64,000 bases of DNA from Aspergillus flavus. Lineage: Eukaryota; Ascomycota; Eurotiomycetes; Eurotiales; Aspergillaceae. The stretch is from the NCBI RefSeq assembly GCF_009017415.1, contig NC_092403.1:124001-188000 (forward strand). Reading direction: 5' to 3'. Each line of letters begins with the position of its first letter. Within the stretch, counting starts at the first letter, position 1. A program made the position numbers and the translations under genes. The notes under the pieces are model-generated. The model did not search any database. It saw only the letters and a list, made by a program, of their open reading frames with translations, and had not been told where the DNA came from. Below are positions 33,558-46,063 of the stretch, piece after piece.

Positions 33558-34751
33558 TCAACCGGCCTCGGTGTAAACCGTGGTGTTACTGACAGCCTCA
33601 GCTGGCAGCCACTGCCCGGCAATGGTGTTGTTGTACGTGAGCTGGGCGAGTGTAAAGGTGTGGAGCTCGGACACCAAAACGGTTTTATCCAGGGGCAGGA
33701 CGCGGTGCACCATGGCATTCTGAGTGGGCATCGAGATGTACTCTTCGCCAGAGATGGATGTGACACCAGCGTCGAAATTCACGCGGATCAGGGCATCGGG
33801 AGAATTGGTGCTGAGCAGCGACGTCGACAAGAGCCACAAAGCTGGGCCGCCTGCTTCGGTCGACGCGTCAGCAACATGCAGCAGACCAGCATTGGTGCCG
33901 AGCAGCGGGTGTTCGAGCTTGAAGAACTCCATCTCGCCGGAGGATCCGATATGGCCAAAGGTGCCAGTGCCGCCAGTGGCATTCCCTGCGAGAGTGAACC
34001 ACACACCACTCATGGAACCGTAGGCGGTGGTCATTCCAACGGCGTTGTTGCCGACGCTGGGCGGAATTGGCAGCTGCGTCGTCTCACCGCTGGTGACATT
34101 GATGCGCATGATGGACGAGTCATTGTCTTGCGTGACGTAAATCAGGCCGGTGGTCGGCTCCTCCTTGATAAACACGGGGCTGTTGAGGCACTGGTACAAC
34201 TTCTGGTCCGTGGAGTTGGAGACATCGGCCGAGAATACATAGTACTGGCCGGTTTGCTTGGATGCCACCTTGAGGCCGGCCCAAACGCGGTTGCCGATCT
34301 CAAACACACAATGGGGGCCGTTGCCTGGCGCCGGGATATCAATCGTCTGTATGATGGAGGGCTCGGTCGAGAGGTCCTGGCCGGGATCCACAAGGAGCAG
34401 CTTGTTGTCGGCCTGCAGCGACAGCCACATCATGCCCGGGTGCACCGTCGATGGCCACACGCCATGGAGCTGGGAGCTACTGTTCTTTCCCATGGGGAAC
34501 GAGTGGTAAGCAATGGGCTCCTCGGTGGTAGGATCCAGCTCGATCTTGATAAGCTCGCTGTCGGACATCTGTGTCAGCAGCACGAAGTTCGTGTTCGGCA
34601 CGCGCGCAAACTCATGTGTCTCAGTGGTGGCCGGCATCAGATACTCGGTAACGCGACGGCTCACGAGTGAAGTGACGGGGTTCTGCGCTGACGCGGCGGT
34701 GGCGCCAAATGCCAGCGCGACCACGAGCGACTTGACCGTATGGTACAACAT
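33558..34751 (-). CDS. Secreted beta-propeller protein, Vgb/SMP-30-like, 397 aa
   Basis: One exon from the ATG at 34751. An N-terminal signal peptide (LVVALAFGATAASA) with a likely cleavage after Ala-Ser-Ala is followed by repeated blade-like segments: WPSTVHPGMMWLSLQADNKL, GNGPHCVFEIGNRVWAGLK, TGLIYVTQDNDSSIMRI and VGMTTAYGSMSGVWFTL. This is the pattern of virginiamycin-B-lyase-like or SMP-30-like propellers, with Asn-X-Ser/Thr sites for glycosylation. It is therefore likely secreted. Substrate cannot be read; many fungal members are uncharacterised and some relatives are lactonases. It is distinct in sequence from the paraoxonase-like protein at 20 kb. Confidence 0.75.
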   Translation of the reverse strand: MLYHTVKSLVVALAFGATAASAQNPVTSLVSRRVTEYLMPATTETHEFARVPNTNFVLLTQMSDSELIKIELDPTTEEPIAYHSFPMGKNSSSQLHGVWPSTVHPGMMWLSLQADNKLLLVDPGQDLSTEPSIIQTIDIPAPGNGPHCVFEIGNRVWAGLKVASKQTGQYYVFSADVSNSTDQKLYQCLNSPVFIKEEPTTGLIYVTQDNDSSIMRINVTSGETTQLPIPPSVGNNAVGMTTAYGSMSGVWFTLAGNATGGTGTFGHIGSSGEMEFFKLEHPLLGTNAGLLHVADASTEAGGPALWLLSTSLLSTNSPDALIRVNFDAGVTSISGEEYISMPTQNAMVHRVLPLDKTVLVSELHTFTLAQLTYNNTIAGQWLPAEAVSNTTVYTEAG

Positions 34752-35517
34752 ATTTGAAGTTCCCTACTTGAGGTTTTTTCGCTTGGATGTTTTTTTGCAC
34801 ATGGGCGAATGATCCCCTATTTAAGGGCTCACCAAGAATTTGTAATTGCTCAACGCCACATCTCGCACTAGAGATTGTGATATGCCAGCCGTGCTACTCA
34901 GACAGGAAGGATCGTCTACCAAACCCATTCATTCCCGAGGAACCTAACAACTAGGGACCAAAGCCGTTAGCGTTAGAAGTGGGCTTCAGCCATTTTTCCA
35001 ATCAATTCCCCGATCTGGCCGGTAGTGTATCTTTCCAGGTTGGATGTCCCGAGGGTGGGCACTCGGTGAACGCGAGGGGACCAGCCAGAGCTGAGTTGGC
35101 AGGCCTTCCCCGAGAGATCTGTGTATGCTAGCCTTGGAAGATAATCGCTTTTCAGTCCTATTCGGTTAGTACTGCGTACGATCGGCAGTTCGCAGGACGC
35201 TGTGGGCCTCCGGGTAGCAGTAGCTCATTTGTTAAGCACTTTTATCTCGTATTCCAGCTACCCAGGAGAGTAAGGGATCGACCAAAAATCTCCACACCTT
35301 CGCTCGCCAGAAATCTTAGTCAATTCTCGGTCTTTAGTTATCGATTACTACGGGTTTTTATAAACTTGTTTACTAGACAAGTGGTCAAGATATCATTATG
35401 AACTGTGATATAGAAGAGCCTTGAATGAAGTAAGTGTACTATTCCCTGCTCCATAGACAACGGGTTATTTACGCTGTCCTCATAGAGCCCGGAAGCCAGG
35501 GAAATTAGACCCGAGGA
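34752..35517. promoter_or_regulatory. Promoter region of the propeller gene
   Basis: The promoter of the minus-strand propeller gene; a TATTTAAG-like run near 34818-34825 lies about 70 bp upstream of its ATG. No gene. Confidence 0.4.
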
Positions 35518-37050
35518 TCAATATCTTGAAACCTCTCCTTGTGCAATACATGCTTGGCAGTCTTTGGATTCATAATTCGCACTGCAAATACCGCTGCAAA
35601 AGCCCCATGTGAATGGGCGTAGGAGGTATCCCCAGGGACCGCCATCCCTTTGGTTTCTATTAGCAAATAGATCCAATTTCGATGTTGCCTCCAGACGGTT
35701 CACTTACTTGTTAGTCCATCCCGGACTCTTACAGGAGCCTGCCCGACATTCTAGCGCGGCACGGCACTTGTTCTTCGCGCCGCAGGGTGAGTTCAGGCTC
35801 CCATCGGCTGGGTAGCATTGTTTGCGCTCTGGGAATACAATGCTCTTGTAACAGTAGAGGCCGGAGCCACAGTCCGAATGGCGCTCACACGAGGCGTTTT
35901 CCATGCCGGGGCAGCTGTCGCATTTGCCTCGAACACAGCAATGACCTTTCAAACATTGTTCCGTTGCCGAACATTTGTCGCCGTAGAAGTGAGTATGCCC
36001 ACACTTCCCGGCCGAAGAACAGTAGGTCGGACCACGGCCTGGACAATCACCCTCTGTCTTACATGACTGGCCGATTGATACCGCACATTTGTTATTCTTG
36101 CAGTAGCCGGTTTCGCATTCGCTGTCCTTGTTACAGCGGTCGTTGTAGTTCAACCTCTTGTTCGCACATTTCCCGTGAATGCACTTGTAACTCGCACACT
36201 CTGCATCGTCACGACAGCTTCCACTATCGCTCACGCCCTTCTTTCCGCACGTTCCCTGTAGACAGAGTCTAGATTTGCACTGCATCCCAGCGTGACACCG
36301 GCCGCCATCTTCCACGTCCATGGGCCGACACTCACCAGGGCAGTACCTCGACGCGCACTGTTCGGGGATATGGCACTGCTCATAATCGCTGAGGTCCCCG
36401 GGGACGCAACGATTATTATGGCAGGCGTTGGATGCACATACCCAGTGAGTATCGCACTCGTCTCCTTCCTCTAAATCATCTGGACGACATAAGCCTCCTA
36501 AGCAAAATCTCGAATCGCATTGCTTGCTGTGCTCGCAAGAACCCCCGAGTTCTCTCCCCTTGCAGACCCCATCGACACAGAAGGCCTCACACTCGTTGCC
36601 CTTAATGCAGGTCGCTCCGTCGGGTTGTGGAGGCTTGCATAGCCCATCTGATAGGGCGCAGAATTCAAAATCGGGGCATCGCGGGCTACAGCTCCGATGG
36701 CAGGTACCGCTTTTGCATACCCCAGGGGCGTAAGAACTCAGCTTGCCGTCTCTAGAGTCATCGGCATCGCGATAGCGGGAGTAGTAGTGACGTTCTTGCA
36801 ACTGAAACATGAAGCGCTCGATATACTTGCCACTATACTCAGCCTCCTCCTTGCTTAACCATATACAGTTGTGATCATGGCATAGGGAGACACAGTCATC
36901 GTTGGCGCTGCATTCTTGTTCGAACTTTCCCCGGAACCAGCCTAGTCGATCAAGTAAGATCCGAGGCTCACGGCGGTAATGGTAACTGCTGCGGCATGTT
37001 GTCAAAGGGGCAATTCCCAATAAGAATAAAGTTACCCAACTGCCACGCAT
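35518..37050 (-). CDS. Secreted protein with tandem cysteine-rich repeats, 493 aa
   Basis: Exons 37050-35708 and 35656-35518 on the minus strand, joined across a 51-nt intron (GTAAGT..AATAG); the second exon adds a Cys-rich tail (CSGIC, DCQAC). The ATG at 37050 is preferred over one 42 codons upstream because it begins a signal peptide (MRGSWVTLFLLGIAPLTTC). The body consists of about ten imperfect units of the form C-X5-C-X4-C-X4-C (for example QCDSRFCLGGLC, ECETGYCKNNKC), similar to Dickkopf N-terminal-type or EGF-like repeats. All cysteines are even-spaced and probably disulfide-bonded, so it should be extracellular or cell-wall associated. No enzymatic motif. Function unknown; adhesion, wall or effector roles are possible. 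Confidence 0.75.
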
Positions 37051-39279
37051 GATGCTCTCTGCGGATACGTGGAAACCGTAATGACACCAGGATTTATTTC
37101 TGGGGAAAGAGTAAGGGGGTTTATAAAGATCGAGCACGATATGCCCATGAGAGCTGAAGAAGCAGATCTTCCTCACCAGGTGGAACCTCTAGCCGGATGA
37201 AGCGGAGATCAGCATCAACGAGTTCGTCTACGGTCTCCTACATGAACTCTCCCCACTTTCAGGATTTTCCTGCATACTGGCCAGCTGAACTGGTTTTTCG
37301 GTCTCCCGCAAGGTTTCGGCTTTCTCTGTATTCATCAAGCATGGCAGAGTGGTTCACACAGGTTGTCATACGCAGAAGCAGCTTAAATAACACATTCTGA
37401 CAGCGTAGCCCAGAACCTCCCTTAACTTCACTAAGAAGAAAGTTTCTAAGACATATAGACAGCTAGAGTGACATAGCCTCTCAAGACCGCGTCATTTCTG
37501 GTCTCATTGGTCTGCCTGAAGAGGGTAGTGTTGGGCAGCAGCGCAGCTAGTCGCGGTGTGAGCGAACTTCCCAGGAGTGGAAAAGGATGTGCTGAACAAG
37601 CCCGGGGAGACTCTTATAGAAACCTTAAAAGGCCAAGGAGCGGGACTAGCTCAGGCTACTCCGTGGGCGCTCACCACTTGCTCCACGATCGTCCTGGTGC
37701 TTTTGGATAGTGATCTCCTGGTAGAAGAGAAATAAGCCGATCGCTTCCAGGCTGGGTCTTATATTATCACTACTATGGCGTTCTATAGACTGCAGAATAA
37801 ACCAAGAAAAAAAAAAACAAAGAAGAAAACAAGGATTCAGTGATTATGCCAGGAGCTTTCCGCCGTCACTCTCCAGCTGACCGACGGTAAAGGGCTTCTA
37901 TCGCAGCTCGATGAGCACCAACCCTACCCAGCATGTTCGAACAGTACTAAGCATAGATCCAACGCCGTGATCAGCATGGAGAAACGAGTCGACTCCCTCG
38001 GGTGGCTCATGAGCCCATGAAGAAATGGGCTATCCCCCCAAACGTGAGCGTTCTTCCCTCCATATTGGTAACTCTCACTTCCACCCTAAGCACTGGATCG
38101 CCGCCAAAGCGAAAACACCCGCCTTGACCAGTATTTAATTTCATCCACCAAAGGCAGTCGACAGGGTGTAGGTATCAAATACGTGTCCACGAACCTAGAA
38201 ACTCGAGGCCATCCCCCTCACGCCACAAGAACAAGGGGAAAAGCAAAGGGCGAGCTGCCAACTAATCATACATCAGTCTTGCATATGCAAAGCTTTACCG
38301 GACTCTCGTGACCGTCTTGCAAGGCTTCTAGTACGACTGTCAACATAACAGTAGCCGTGAACATGGCAAGGGATCACTTCGTTGAAGTTCCCGAAGCTGG
38401 TTGGAAGAGCGCCAGGGCCAGCTGTGACGAAAACTGTGATGTATTATCTCATACGTATAACGATAGAATGGGTACAGTGGGAGCGAGACAACGGTTAAGG
38501 CTACTTCAGTGACCTCGTATGCAGGCCTACGTAGACACTCTTTGCGGGGTTGCGTATCGCTGTAAGGGAGTCGCTACTTCTGTCCTATGACTCGTTATAA
38601 ATAGGAATTAGGCATTTGAACGTTCTTATCATCCGGAGCATAATAAAGTTTATGTCTACTGTAGATCACTCTAAGCTTAGTTAACGTTACCAAGTATAGT
38701 AGTGTGGGTGGAGATGAAGTAGGAAGGGATGTGAGTCTAGAATTGCCATGTATCTATGGAGAGACGTGGAAATGACGTGGTTCATTTATAATCCATATCA
38801 TGTCAATTCATTCTATGCAAGGGAGGATGCAGTATTGTACATGCATAACAGGTGTAGGATTGATAGTATAGAGACACTGAGAGGAGTAGAGACCTCGTGT
38901 ATAGGTGTGATATTGTGTACAAGTACCAGACTTGAAGTAATACATATGTTTTAATAATCAAACAAACAAGGCAAGGCAGTAGGCAGTATGCTGTGGTAGT
39001 CATGCAGTGTAAACATCATTCGTGCAATATAAAAGTAGAACAGGAGAGCAACCGAGACGAAGGAAATATACAAAGGAAATTTAGATGGAAGGTCATCGCT
39101 CAAAACACAAACCCCAACGCCAGTCATGATAATTCTAGAGCCAAAAAGCCAATGCTATGGTCAATCTGTGTGGCTGGATCACAAAGTATGTTGATACATC
39201 TTAGATGAGCATCAATAGGACGAGAATAGAAAAGGAAAGCATAGAAACGGTCAATTCAGAGTACTGATCGTCTGCTATG
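37051..39279. other. 2.2 kb gene-poor stretch
   Basis: Promoter of the Cys-rich gene, then DNA without supported genes. An A-rich tract lies at about 37800-37830. Frames at 37507-37710 and 38748-38954 have no family likeness. Confidence 0.4.
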
Positions 39280-42200
39280 TCAAACGGGAAATCGAACACC
39301 GCCACGTTCCGTGGTCCGTGGCTGAGAGAGGATGCGAGGAAGAGTCCTAGCCTTAGGATCCTGGTTAAAGCGAAGGCGGTCGCGCTTCAGGTTAAACAAT
39401 TTGATCATACAGGCCATCGCCTGTTCGTCGGTCAGACGGACCTCGGGAAGGGTTGTGCCGTCCAGCGGCAGATCCTTCACAGCGACCGACACCATCCACC
39501 GAGCAAGGAGCCCAATATCCCGGGCGTTACCCCAGCAGGGGAACATGGAGAGGATCTGAATGGCTCGGGTGAACTCCCGGTGAGTTACCTCGCGAGGGTC
39601 GGTCAAGTACAGGCGAGGGCCCCGGACACCTTCCTCCTCGAGTCGTCGGTCCAACAGGCGGAGACATTCACGAGGAGTTGGGTTGCGGAAGGGAATCTCT
39701 TCCTGGAAGAGGCTTGCTAGGCGAGGTCGATTGGCGAGCAGGTGGTCTAAATCCTGAGAGGGTCCTGCGAGAACGACAACCATATCTTGGGAGAGCTTAG
39801 GCAGCAGGTAAATGAGCTCGTCCATCGCCTGCAAGGTGTATTCGTTGTCTCCCAATCGATGAGCATCCTCGACATACAGCAGCTTGCCACGTGCGCGTTC
39901 CAGCTGCGACCGCGTCCGGATCGATGTGTGACTGACGCTCGTAGTAACGAGATCAGACACCGAGCATTCAACCATAGCAGCAGTCTTCAAAACCCCCATC
40001 TTATAGTACAAGGCACTTAGATGACGGGCGACGGTCTTCTTTCCCGTTCCTGTGACGTTCAGTCAATAATCGTCTTCCACACAAAACACTAGGACTAACT
40101 TACCACTGGCGCCCTTAAAAACCAGTGTGCACGGGACTCGTGCTCTGGGCTCATGGCCCTGGAACCAGGCAATCTTCATCTCATTGTGATACCGTTTCAG
40201 CACAGAGATGATGTCGTCCGGGACGATTGAGTGACGCAGTTCCTCCCGGAATGCCAGAGCGGCTTTGCCGCCCACCAGGTCGGCGTTGAAGTACTCGGGC
40301 TCGAGCACACGTTGTGACAAAGGCCCGTCGGGCGCACGAGAGCGCCTCTGGTCAAAATTGCGATTGGCAGCCGTCAGAAGACGCTCAATTCCGCGTGCGT
40401 TATCGAAATCTTTGCGCATCCGGGCGCTCTCAAGGATGTCCATCGCGGCTTGGAAGGCTTCTGGGGTGGCATCCACATCTTGCTCTTGGAGTTTCGCCTG
40501 GAAGAGCTCCTCCATCTGCTCTCGGGTGAGCGGTTGGAACCGAACCACTTGGTGTTCGAGCATCCTTGACGCCTCCTTGAGCTCTGGGAGCAGTGTGTCA
40601 ACGGCATGGTCGGAGCCGACGAGGATGGTGCAACGATTCTCTCCGTTCGCAGACAGCTCTTTGATAAGCATGTCCAGCACACTATCGTAGACTTGGAAGT
40701 CATTGTCGTCGGTCTCGGGTGTGTTCATGTCGATAATCAGAGCTTTCCCGACCGTCGAGGAGAGAATGTCGTCAGTATCAGAGACGTTATTGAACGCGGA
40801 GAGTGGCTTGACAGTCACTGCTACACAGTTAGCTACTGGTAATGTCCACTGGGACTCAACTTTACTCACCTTCGCCACTGCTGAGGAGACCGAGATCCGC
40901 CAGGATCTGCGCATACAGCTTTGCTGCAGTAGTCTTGCCCGTGCCCGGTGGACCGGCGAAGACACGGTTCACTCGCACCAACAACCGCTTCTGGTTCTTA
41001 ACCTCCCGCCAGTAGTTCTCCTCCACCGTGCCGAAGACCTCGCGGACGGAGGCCTTGACGGGCTCCTGTCCCACGAACGACTGGAGAGATGTCCATGCAA
41101 CGCTCTGGGAGCGAATATCGGACGGGTTGGGCCCCAAAATATCGTCCTTAGAGAAGAAGAAGTAATCTACATCCTCCATTCCGACGTCCTGCTGCTCCGC
41201 CAGGCACTCAGCTTGGCGGTGTGCGATGGTCTCCACAAGTTGCCGCACGGCATAGATGTTGGTGAATCCTTCACCGCGACTGCGGGCAAGTCGGCGAGCC
41301 GCAGCCTGCATATACTGGCCGTCCTGTCCGCCTTCGACCTGCATTTTCCCGCCGAACGCCTCGGTGATGCGGCGAACCAAGAGTTGGTGTAGCTCATGGC
41401 GGTCGAAGTCCGCAAAGCTCACGGTGCTACACGTCTGGTGCTGCACTCGGGGGTTCTCTTGGAGGAAGGTCTCCATATCAGGGCCATGGCCGATGAAGAC
41501 GACGATGATCCGCCCAGTTTTCCGTTCCATCGCCTGAAGGAGACAGTCAAGGATCTCCCTATGTGATTCGAGCTTGGAGGGCATCAAGGTGTGAGGGTTG
41601 TCGACTATCAAGACACCGGCTGTCGGTGCTGAAGGAGAGTCGGAGTTGACCATCTCTTTGATTAATCTCTGGACGCCCTGGGTGCCCTTGATGGCGAGAT
41701 CACGGCCAGACGTTTCTTTGATGGTGTTGGAGTCGGAGATGCCGATGGCGTAAAGCATCTTGGCGTAAATTCGGGCAATAGTAGACTTGCCTACGAAATC
41801 ATTTCAATTAGCTTCGGAACTTGCCGATCGTGACGCATGTAGACCAACTCACCTGTTCCTGGGTTCCCTTGGAACACAATATTGTACCACTCATTGCGGG
41901 GTTCTCGACCATGTCGGCGGCAGATCTGCACCCAGTTCTGCACCCCAAGAAGCTGGCGCTTCACGTTCTCCAGTCCCACCAGATTCTCAATCTCGTCCAC
42001 CAACTCTTTTTGAGCGGTCTCACGACTCACTCGATCTTGTTCAGCGGACCGTTTCTTCTGTAATGTGGATGCGATATCGATCTTTGGTGCCGGCGCCGGC
42101 GCCGGGGGTTGTGTCTGAGTCTGTGTCGATGTAGAAACGGAGAGGGACTGTTGCGACCGTCGAGGCCCCCATAAGCTCGACAAGAGCGAGGGGAAACGGG

Positions 42201-42333
42201 AGGTATTTTGCCTACACTCCATCTTGCGGCACGGACACAACTGTGAGAGGAAGCCTCGTAACGTTGACAGCATAAAGTAGTATAAGGGAGGTATGGTAAA
42301 GGTAAAGATCTTGCGGATTGTCGTTCTCAACAT
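39280..42333 (-). CDS. Triple AAA+ ATPase of the CbxX/CfqX type, 961 aa
   Basis: Four exons: 42333-41853, 41790-40870, 40817-40104 and 40049-39280; every intron falls right after or just before a Walker A region and is in phase. Three AAA modules have GNPGTGKST, GPPGTGKTT and GASGTGKKT as Walker A. The Walker B positions are not canonical: LIVDNPH, LIIDMNT and LLYVEDAH, against FIDEA in active CbxX proteins, so ATP hydrolysis may be weak in some modules. The N-terminus has a hydrophobic stretch (FTIPPLYYFMLSTL) that could be an anchor or organelle signal. Related tandem CbxX-type ATPases occur across filamentous fungi, usually with three or four modules. In bacteria CbxX remodels rubisco; the fungal role is unknown. 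Confidence 0.85.
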
Positions 42334-44622
42334 TCAAGTATCTTTATAGATAGAATAGGATAGCAATAGAAAGTTGAAGTTCTGATTTCCCCTCGCAGCC
42401 CATGGCTGCTGGCCCCTTTTTATCAGACACATCTCTGGTGCACATTGTCTTTTGGGAAAGAAAAATCTCCGGTTGATCCACGATGCCTGCACGAGTAGCA
42501 GACGCGGTAAGGCATGAGAGGCAGGCGAACAACCGATAATAGCAATAGACCTATGATAAGATGACAGATCAGAGATGAAGCAATTCACCGCTCTTTGCAG
42601 CACCACGCCTCACCCTAACGGGTAACTAAAAGATCTCTGGAAGACAATAGTGGAGATCGACTCCCGAGGTGGGTCCCCATTTCACATGAAATGCACTCAG
42701 TCCAGTTATCGTTCGCGTACCGCGTCAAAGCGTCTGAGTTGTCTGGGGTTCGGATCATGTCAGGTTCTTAGGGCAGGCATCATTGAAGAAACTAAACCCT
42801 GGGACCTGAAACAATGCTGAAACGATCCCCTGAAAGCTTTATTCTGATTCCCCTGGGGCGTTGGACTGCTCAGATCAGACGACCTATGACAGCATGAGCA
42901 AGAAACCAAACCATGGATAAGGTGCATAAACCTACCTGTACTTTCTCGTTCTTAGGCATCGTCAATCATCAGGCATGCTTTAGTTCCAGATTGAATGGAC
43001 GAGACTCGGCCTACCTTACTGACTGCTGCTCGACCAGAATAGTATAGTCCGCGGTCAGGTGCTCCGTGGCCAATGAACGTGCACCACATCGTCCGGCTTA
43101 ATAATCCCGCTGCCCGTGACCACTCACGGAATTTCTAGAATTTTAGGAATATTTTTCGCCTGAGAGGCATTGGAGGCATTGGACGTCATTGAACAACAAA
43201 CAACTGACAACCATAGCAAAAAAAAAAAAAAGTGGCTGGTTAGGTAGAAAAAAAAAGGTGGTACATACGGAGTACCTCTCCACCAATAAGAGACTCCAGA
43301 TTCAACAGCAGTGACTCATTTGCTGAGGAGCTTTGGGTTGCTGTGGCAGAGGCTGCGACCACGCAGACTAGCACTATACTATACAAACTATACTACTCCC
43401 GGAATATACCATGCAACCCACCAGAGCATGGTCCACCACAACGCCTCCTTCTCAGGGGTACTGGACCTACTGGTACATTTTAGCTGGTCTGTGTTGGTGC
43501 TATCTGCAGAAAATATCTTCGTCATTATGAACAGGCCCCAATTGAGGAAACGAGGCGTGTGACTCACAGAAGCCCACCATTCACCTGCAGCGTTGACCGG
43601 CATTTAGGCTCCACCATTATTACTTCCTCTTTTTTTGAGAGGATTTTGAATCGGCCGGGGATGACTTCCCACACTTCCGAAAGTTCTATGACGATGATGC
43701 CGTCAACATGGTCCTCGGGCATGTTTTGTCACCGCATCACTCCGGACGGACAACCACGTTGCCTCATCCCCCCTCTTTCGTTGTGCCTGACAATCGAACG
43801 AGGGGTATCCAATGCCTAGGGCGATAAATCGCCCCTCGGGCCGCTGGGAAAACTTCGGGCCGTTTGTTGGGTGACTCTTCCCACCTTTCACCAAAGTACA
43901 TACCCAGTCGGTGTACGCTTTAGACACCAACGGATATTAGCCAACAACAAGGAAATGCTATATTTCAGGCGACTACATCACAGTCAGAATCGTCATAAGG
44001 AGTCCTTTTGCTCCGGTCACTGTTTGCCGGATGCCACCTGATTCCCCTTGAGTTAACAGCGCATCATCTTGTGCCTTCGAGGGACATTTGGGCACATTCG
44101 CTATAGCCGCAGTACTTCCCAAAGGGTTGATAGATAGCCGCCTCCCAACGACTAGTAACGTAAGCGTCTCTTACTACCGCTCAACTTCTTCCCATTAACC
44201 TAAGCTGTGATATTGTGCGACTATGAACTGGTTTAGCGATAATCATACGATGCGACCTATGACCGAGTTGGTTTTCTCACCTCTAAGTTCCAATGCTGTC
44301 GACCGATGTCGAGAACCAAATCGAGCAGTACTTTTCTCCCCATAGCCCCCGTCGAGCAATCACCCGTGGATGTGTACATTACATCGGTCGTATCTCATGT
44401 TGTCAACTTTCAAGTTCTCCGGGCATATCCTAAAATAACACCGCTTTGTCCGCAATGATTGGCTGCACAATTTCGACCACTTGCACCAATCATTGCGTGT
44501 CGATCACGAGGCGATGACTCGGAGGAGCACAGCCTCACCTGCACTCAGCAACCAATTCGGATACGCTTATTCTCTCCCACTTCACCTTCCAAATTGATTG
44601 ATTCAACGACGGAGGCTATGCT
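42334..44622. other. 2.3 kb intergenic stretch
   Basis: Divergent promoters of the AAA gene and the STAND-type gene. A-runs lie at about 43218-43231 and 43248-43256. Short frames only, no supported gene. Confidence 0.4.
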
Positions 44623-46063
44623 ATGTCCGGACTAGAAGTCCTCGGTATTGCTGCCAGCATTCTCCAGGTCGTAGAACTTGGCACCCATCTCTCGATTAAG
44701 CTCTATACATTCTGCCGCCGGCTCAAAGACACAGACCAACGCATCCAGAGCCTGTCCAGTGATGTTGCCTTGACGTGTAACGTTCTACGACAATTAGGCG
44801 ACAGCCTCCAACAGGATGAGGATGCTAAACTCTATTCTATGGAGGCATTTGCTACAGCCCAACAGGTGCTGGGAGAATGTAGAAAGCTGTTTCAACGAAT
44901 CGGCGATGCGGTGGATTATCCCGACCAGAAAGCCACGAAAGGCCTTCTCCAAAAGGCGGCAAGAAAGGTCGGGTTCCTGTGTATCGAGGAAGACCTGGAG
45001 GTTCTCAGAGTCAACTTGGAGCGCCTCAAGTCAACCATGCTTCTGATGCTTAATGTAATCATGTATGCTGGACAGCTGCGTAGGTAAGGATTTTCCTAGT
45101 CGAAATCCGACGATCTTGGCATAATAATGGGTCAATTGGGCTAGTCGAGCAGAACTGAGCGTCCTCGAGGAGCAGCGAATGCTGATTCGCACACTTGTCG
45201 AAGAGAAGAAAACGAACGAAACTCAATTTGAACGTTTGACGAAGGCTTTAGAGTCTGCCAAAATTACGGACAATCGGCTGAACAAACCCCAGCCAGTGAC
45301 CTGTCTTACCACCACATTTGTATGCAATGATGCTCCATTGGCGAACGATTTACTTTCGTCGGAGCTGAGAGAGTATTACGCCCTGGTGAAGAAAGTCCTG
45401 TCCGAGATTGATGCCAGTCAACCTAGACTTGAACATGATCAATATCGTCGAATGAGAGACGACATTCTACAATTTTATTACTCGGAAATTAGCTACTGTG
45501 AATCTCTTCACGGTCATCAAGTTGCCCAGTGGTTCCGGGAACAATATTCTACACTCTGCAAGGAGGATGTGGTATGCGCCTCTCCCAAACTCGATCAGGG
45601 GGTGAAAATAAGCAGGCGTACGAATATGGATTACCTTGCTTCGGCTTCGGAAAGTGGCAGTCAACAGAGCTCTTCTGACAGGATCATTTACGACGATTGG
45701 GGAAGCTCACGCTTGGAATCGTACAAGTTTGGAACAAAACGGAACAAGCACAATGCTCAGCCTATGCCAGTCCAACAGCCCCCCAACATATTCAGCCATG
45801 TAAAACAACCGGTCACAGCTCCTGGGATGGCTGCAGAAATACCACCGTTAACACTCTGCCGTCCTCAACCCCCTTTCTCAGCGACATTTAACCCGATCAT
45901 CGAGCCCCAGTGCGGGATAGGGAATCCGGCGGTTGAAGGCTACCCGATACAGCCAGGTGGCTCTCACAGGGGAGCCTATGTAAAGACGGAAGCGACATAT
46001 GACGCGAAATCCTTTCTGATGAAGTGGACAACTTTGGATGAGAGTGAACTTGGTGCCTGTTGA
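44623..46063 (+). CDS. Protein with fungal STAND N-terminal-type domain, no NTPase, 459 aa
   Basis: Exons 44623-45083 and 45145-46063 join inside a Ser codon. The first 150 residues (MSGLEVLGIAASILQVVELG, then YTFCRRLKDTDQRIQSLSSDV) match the helical N-terminal domain found on fungal STAND/NLR-type proteins. Next comes a coiled-coil-like stretch (LEEQRMLIRTLVEEKK). The rest is low in complexity and Pro-rich, with no NACHT or NB-ARC Walker motif and no repeats. So it is a stand-alone signalling domain with an unfamiliar C-terminus. In fungal NLRs such N-terminal domains are thought to pass on self/non-self signals; what the isolated protein does is unknown. Confidence 0.7.

Noticed and set aside
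33660..34670. 336-codon plus-strand frame opposite the propeller gene
   Set aside because: It is the antisense of a clear secreted propeller gene; starts at a non-ATG codon and lacks domain features.
37507..37710. 67-codon frame in the 37-39 kb gap
   Set aside because: Low complexity, no family likeness.
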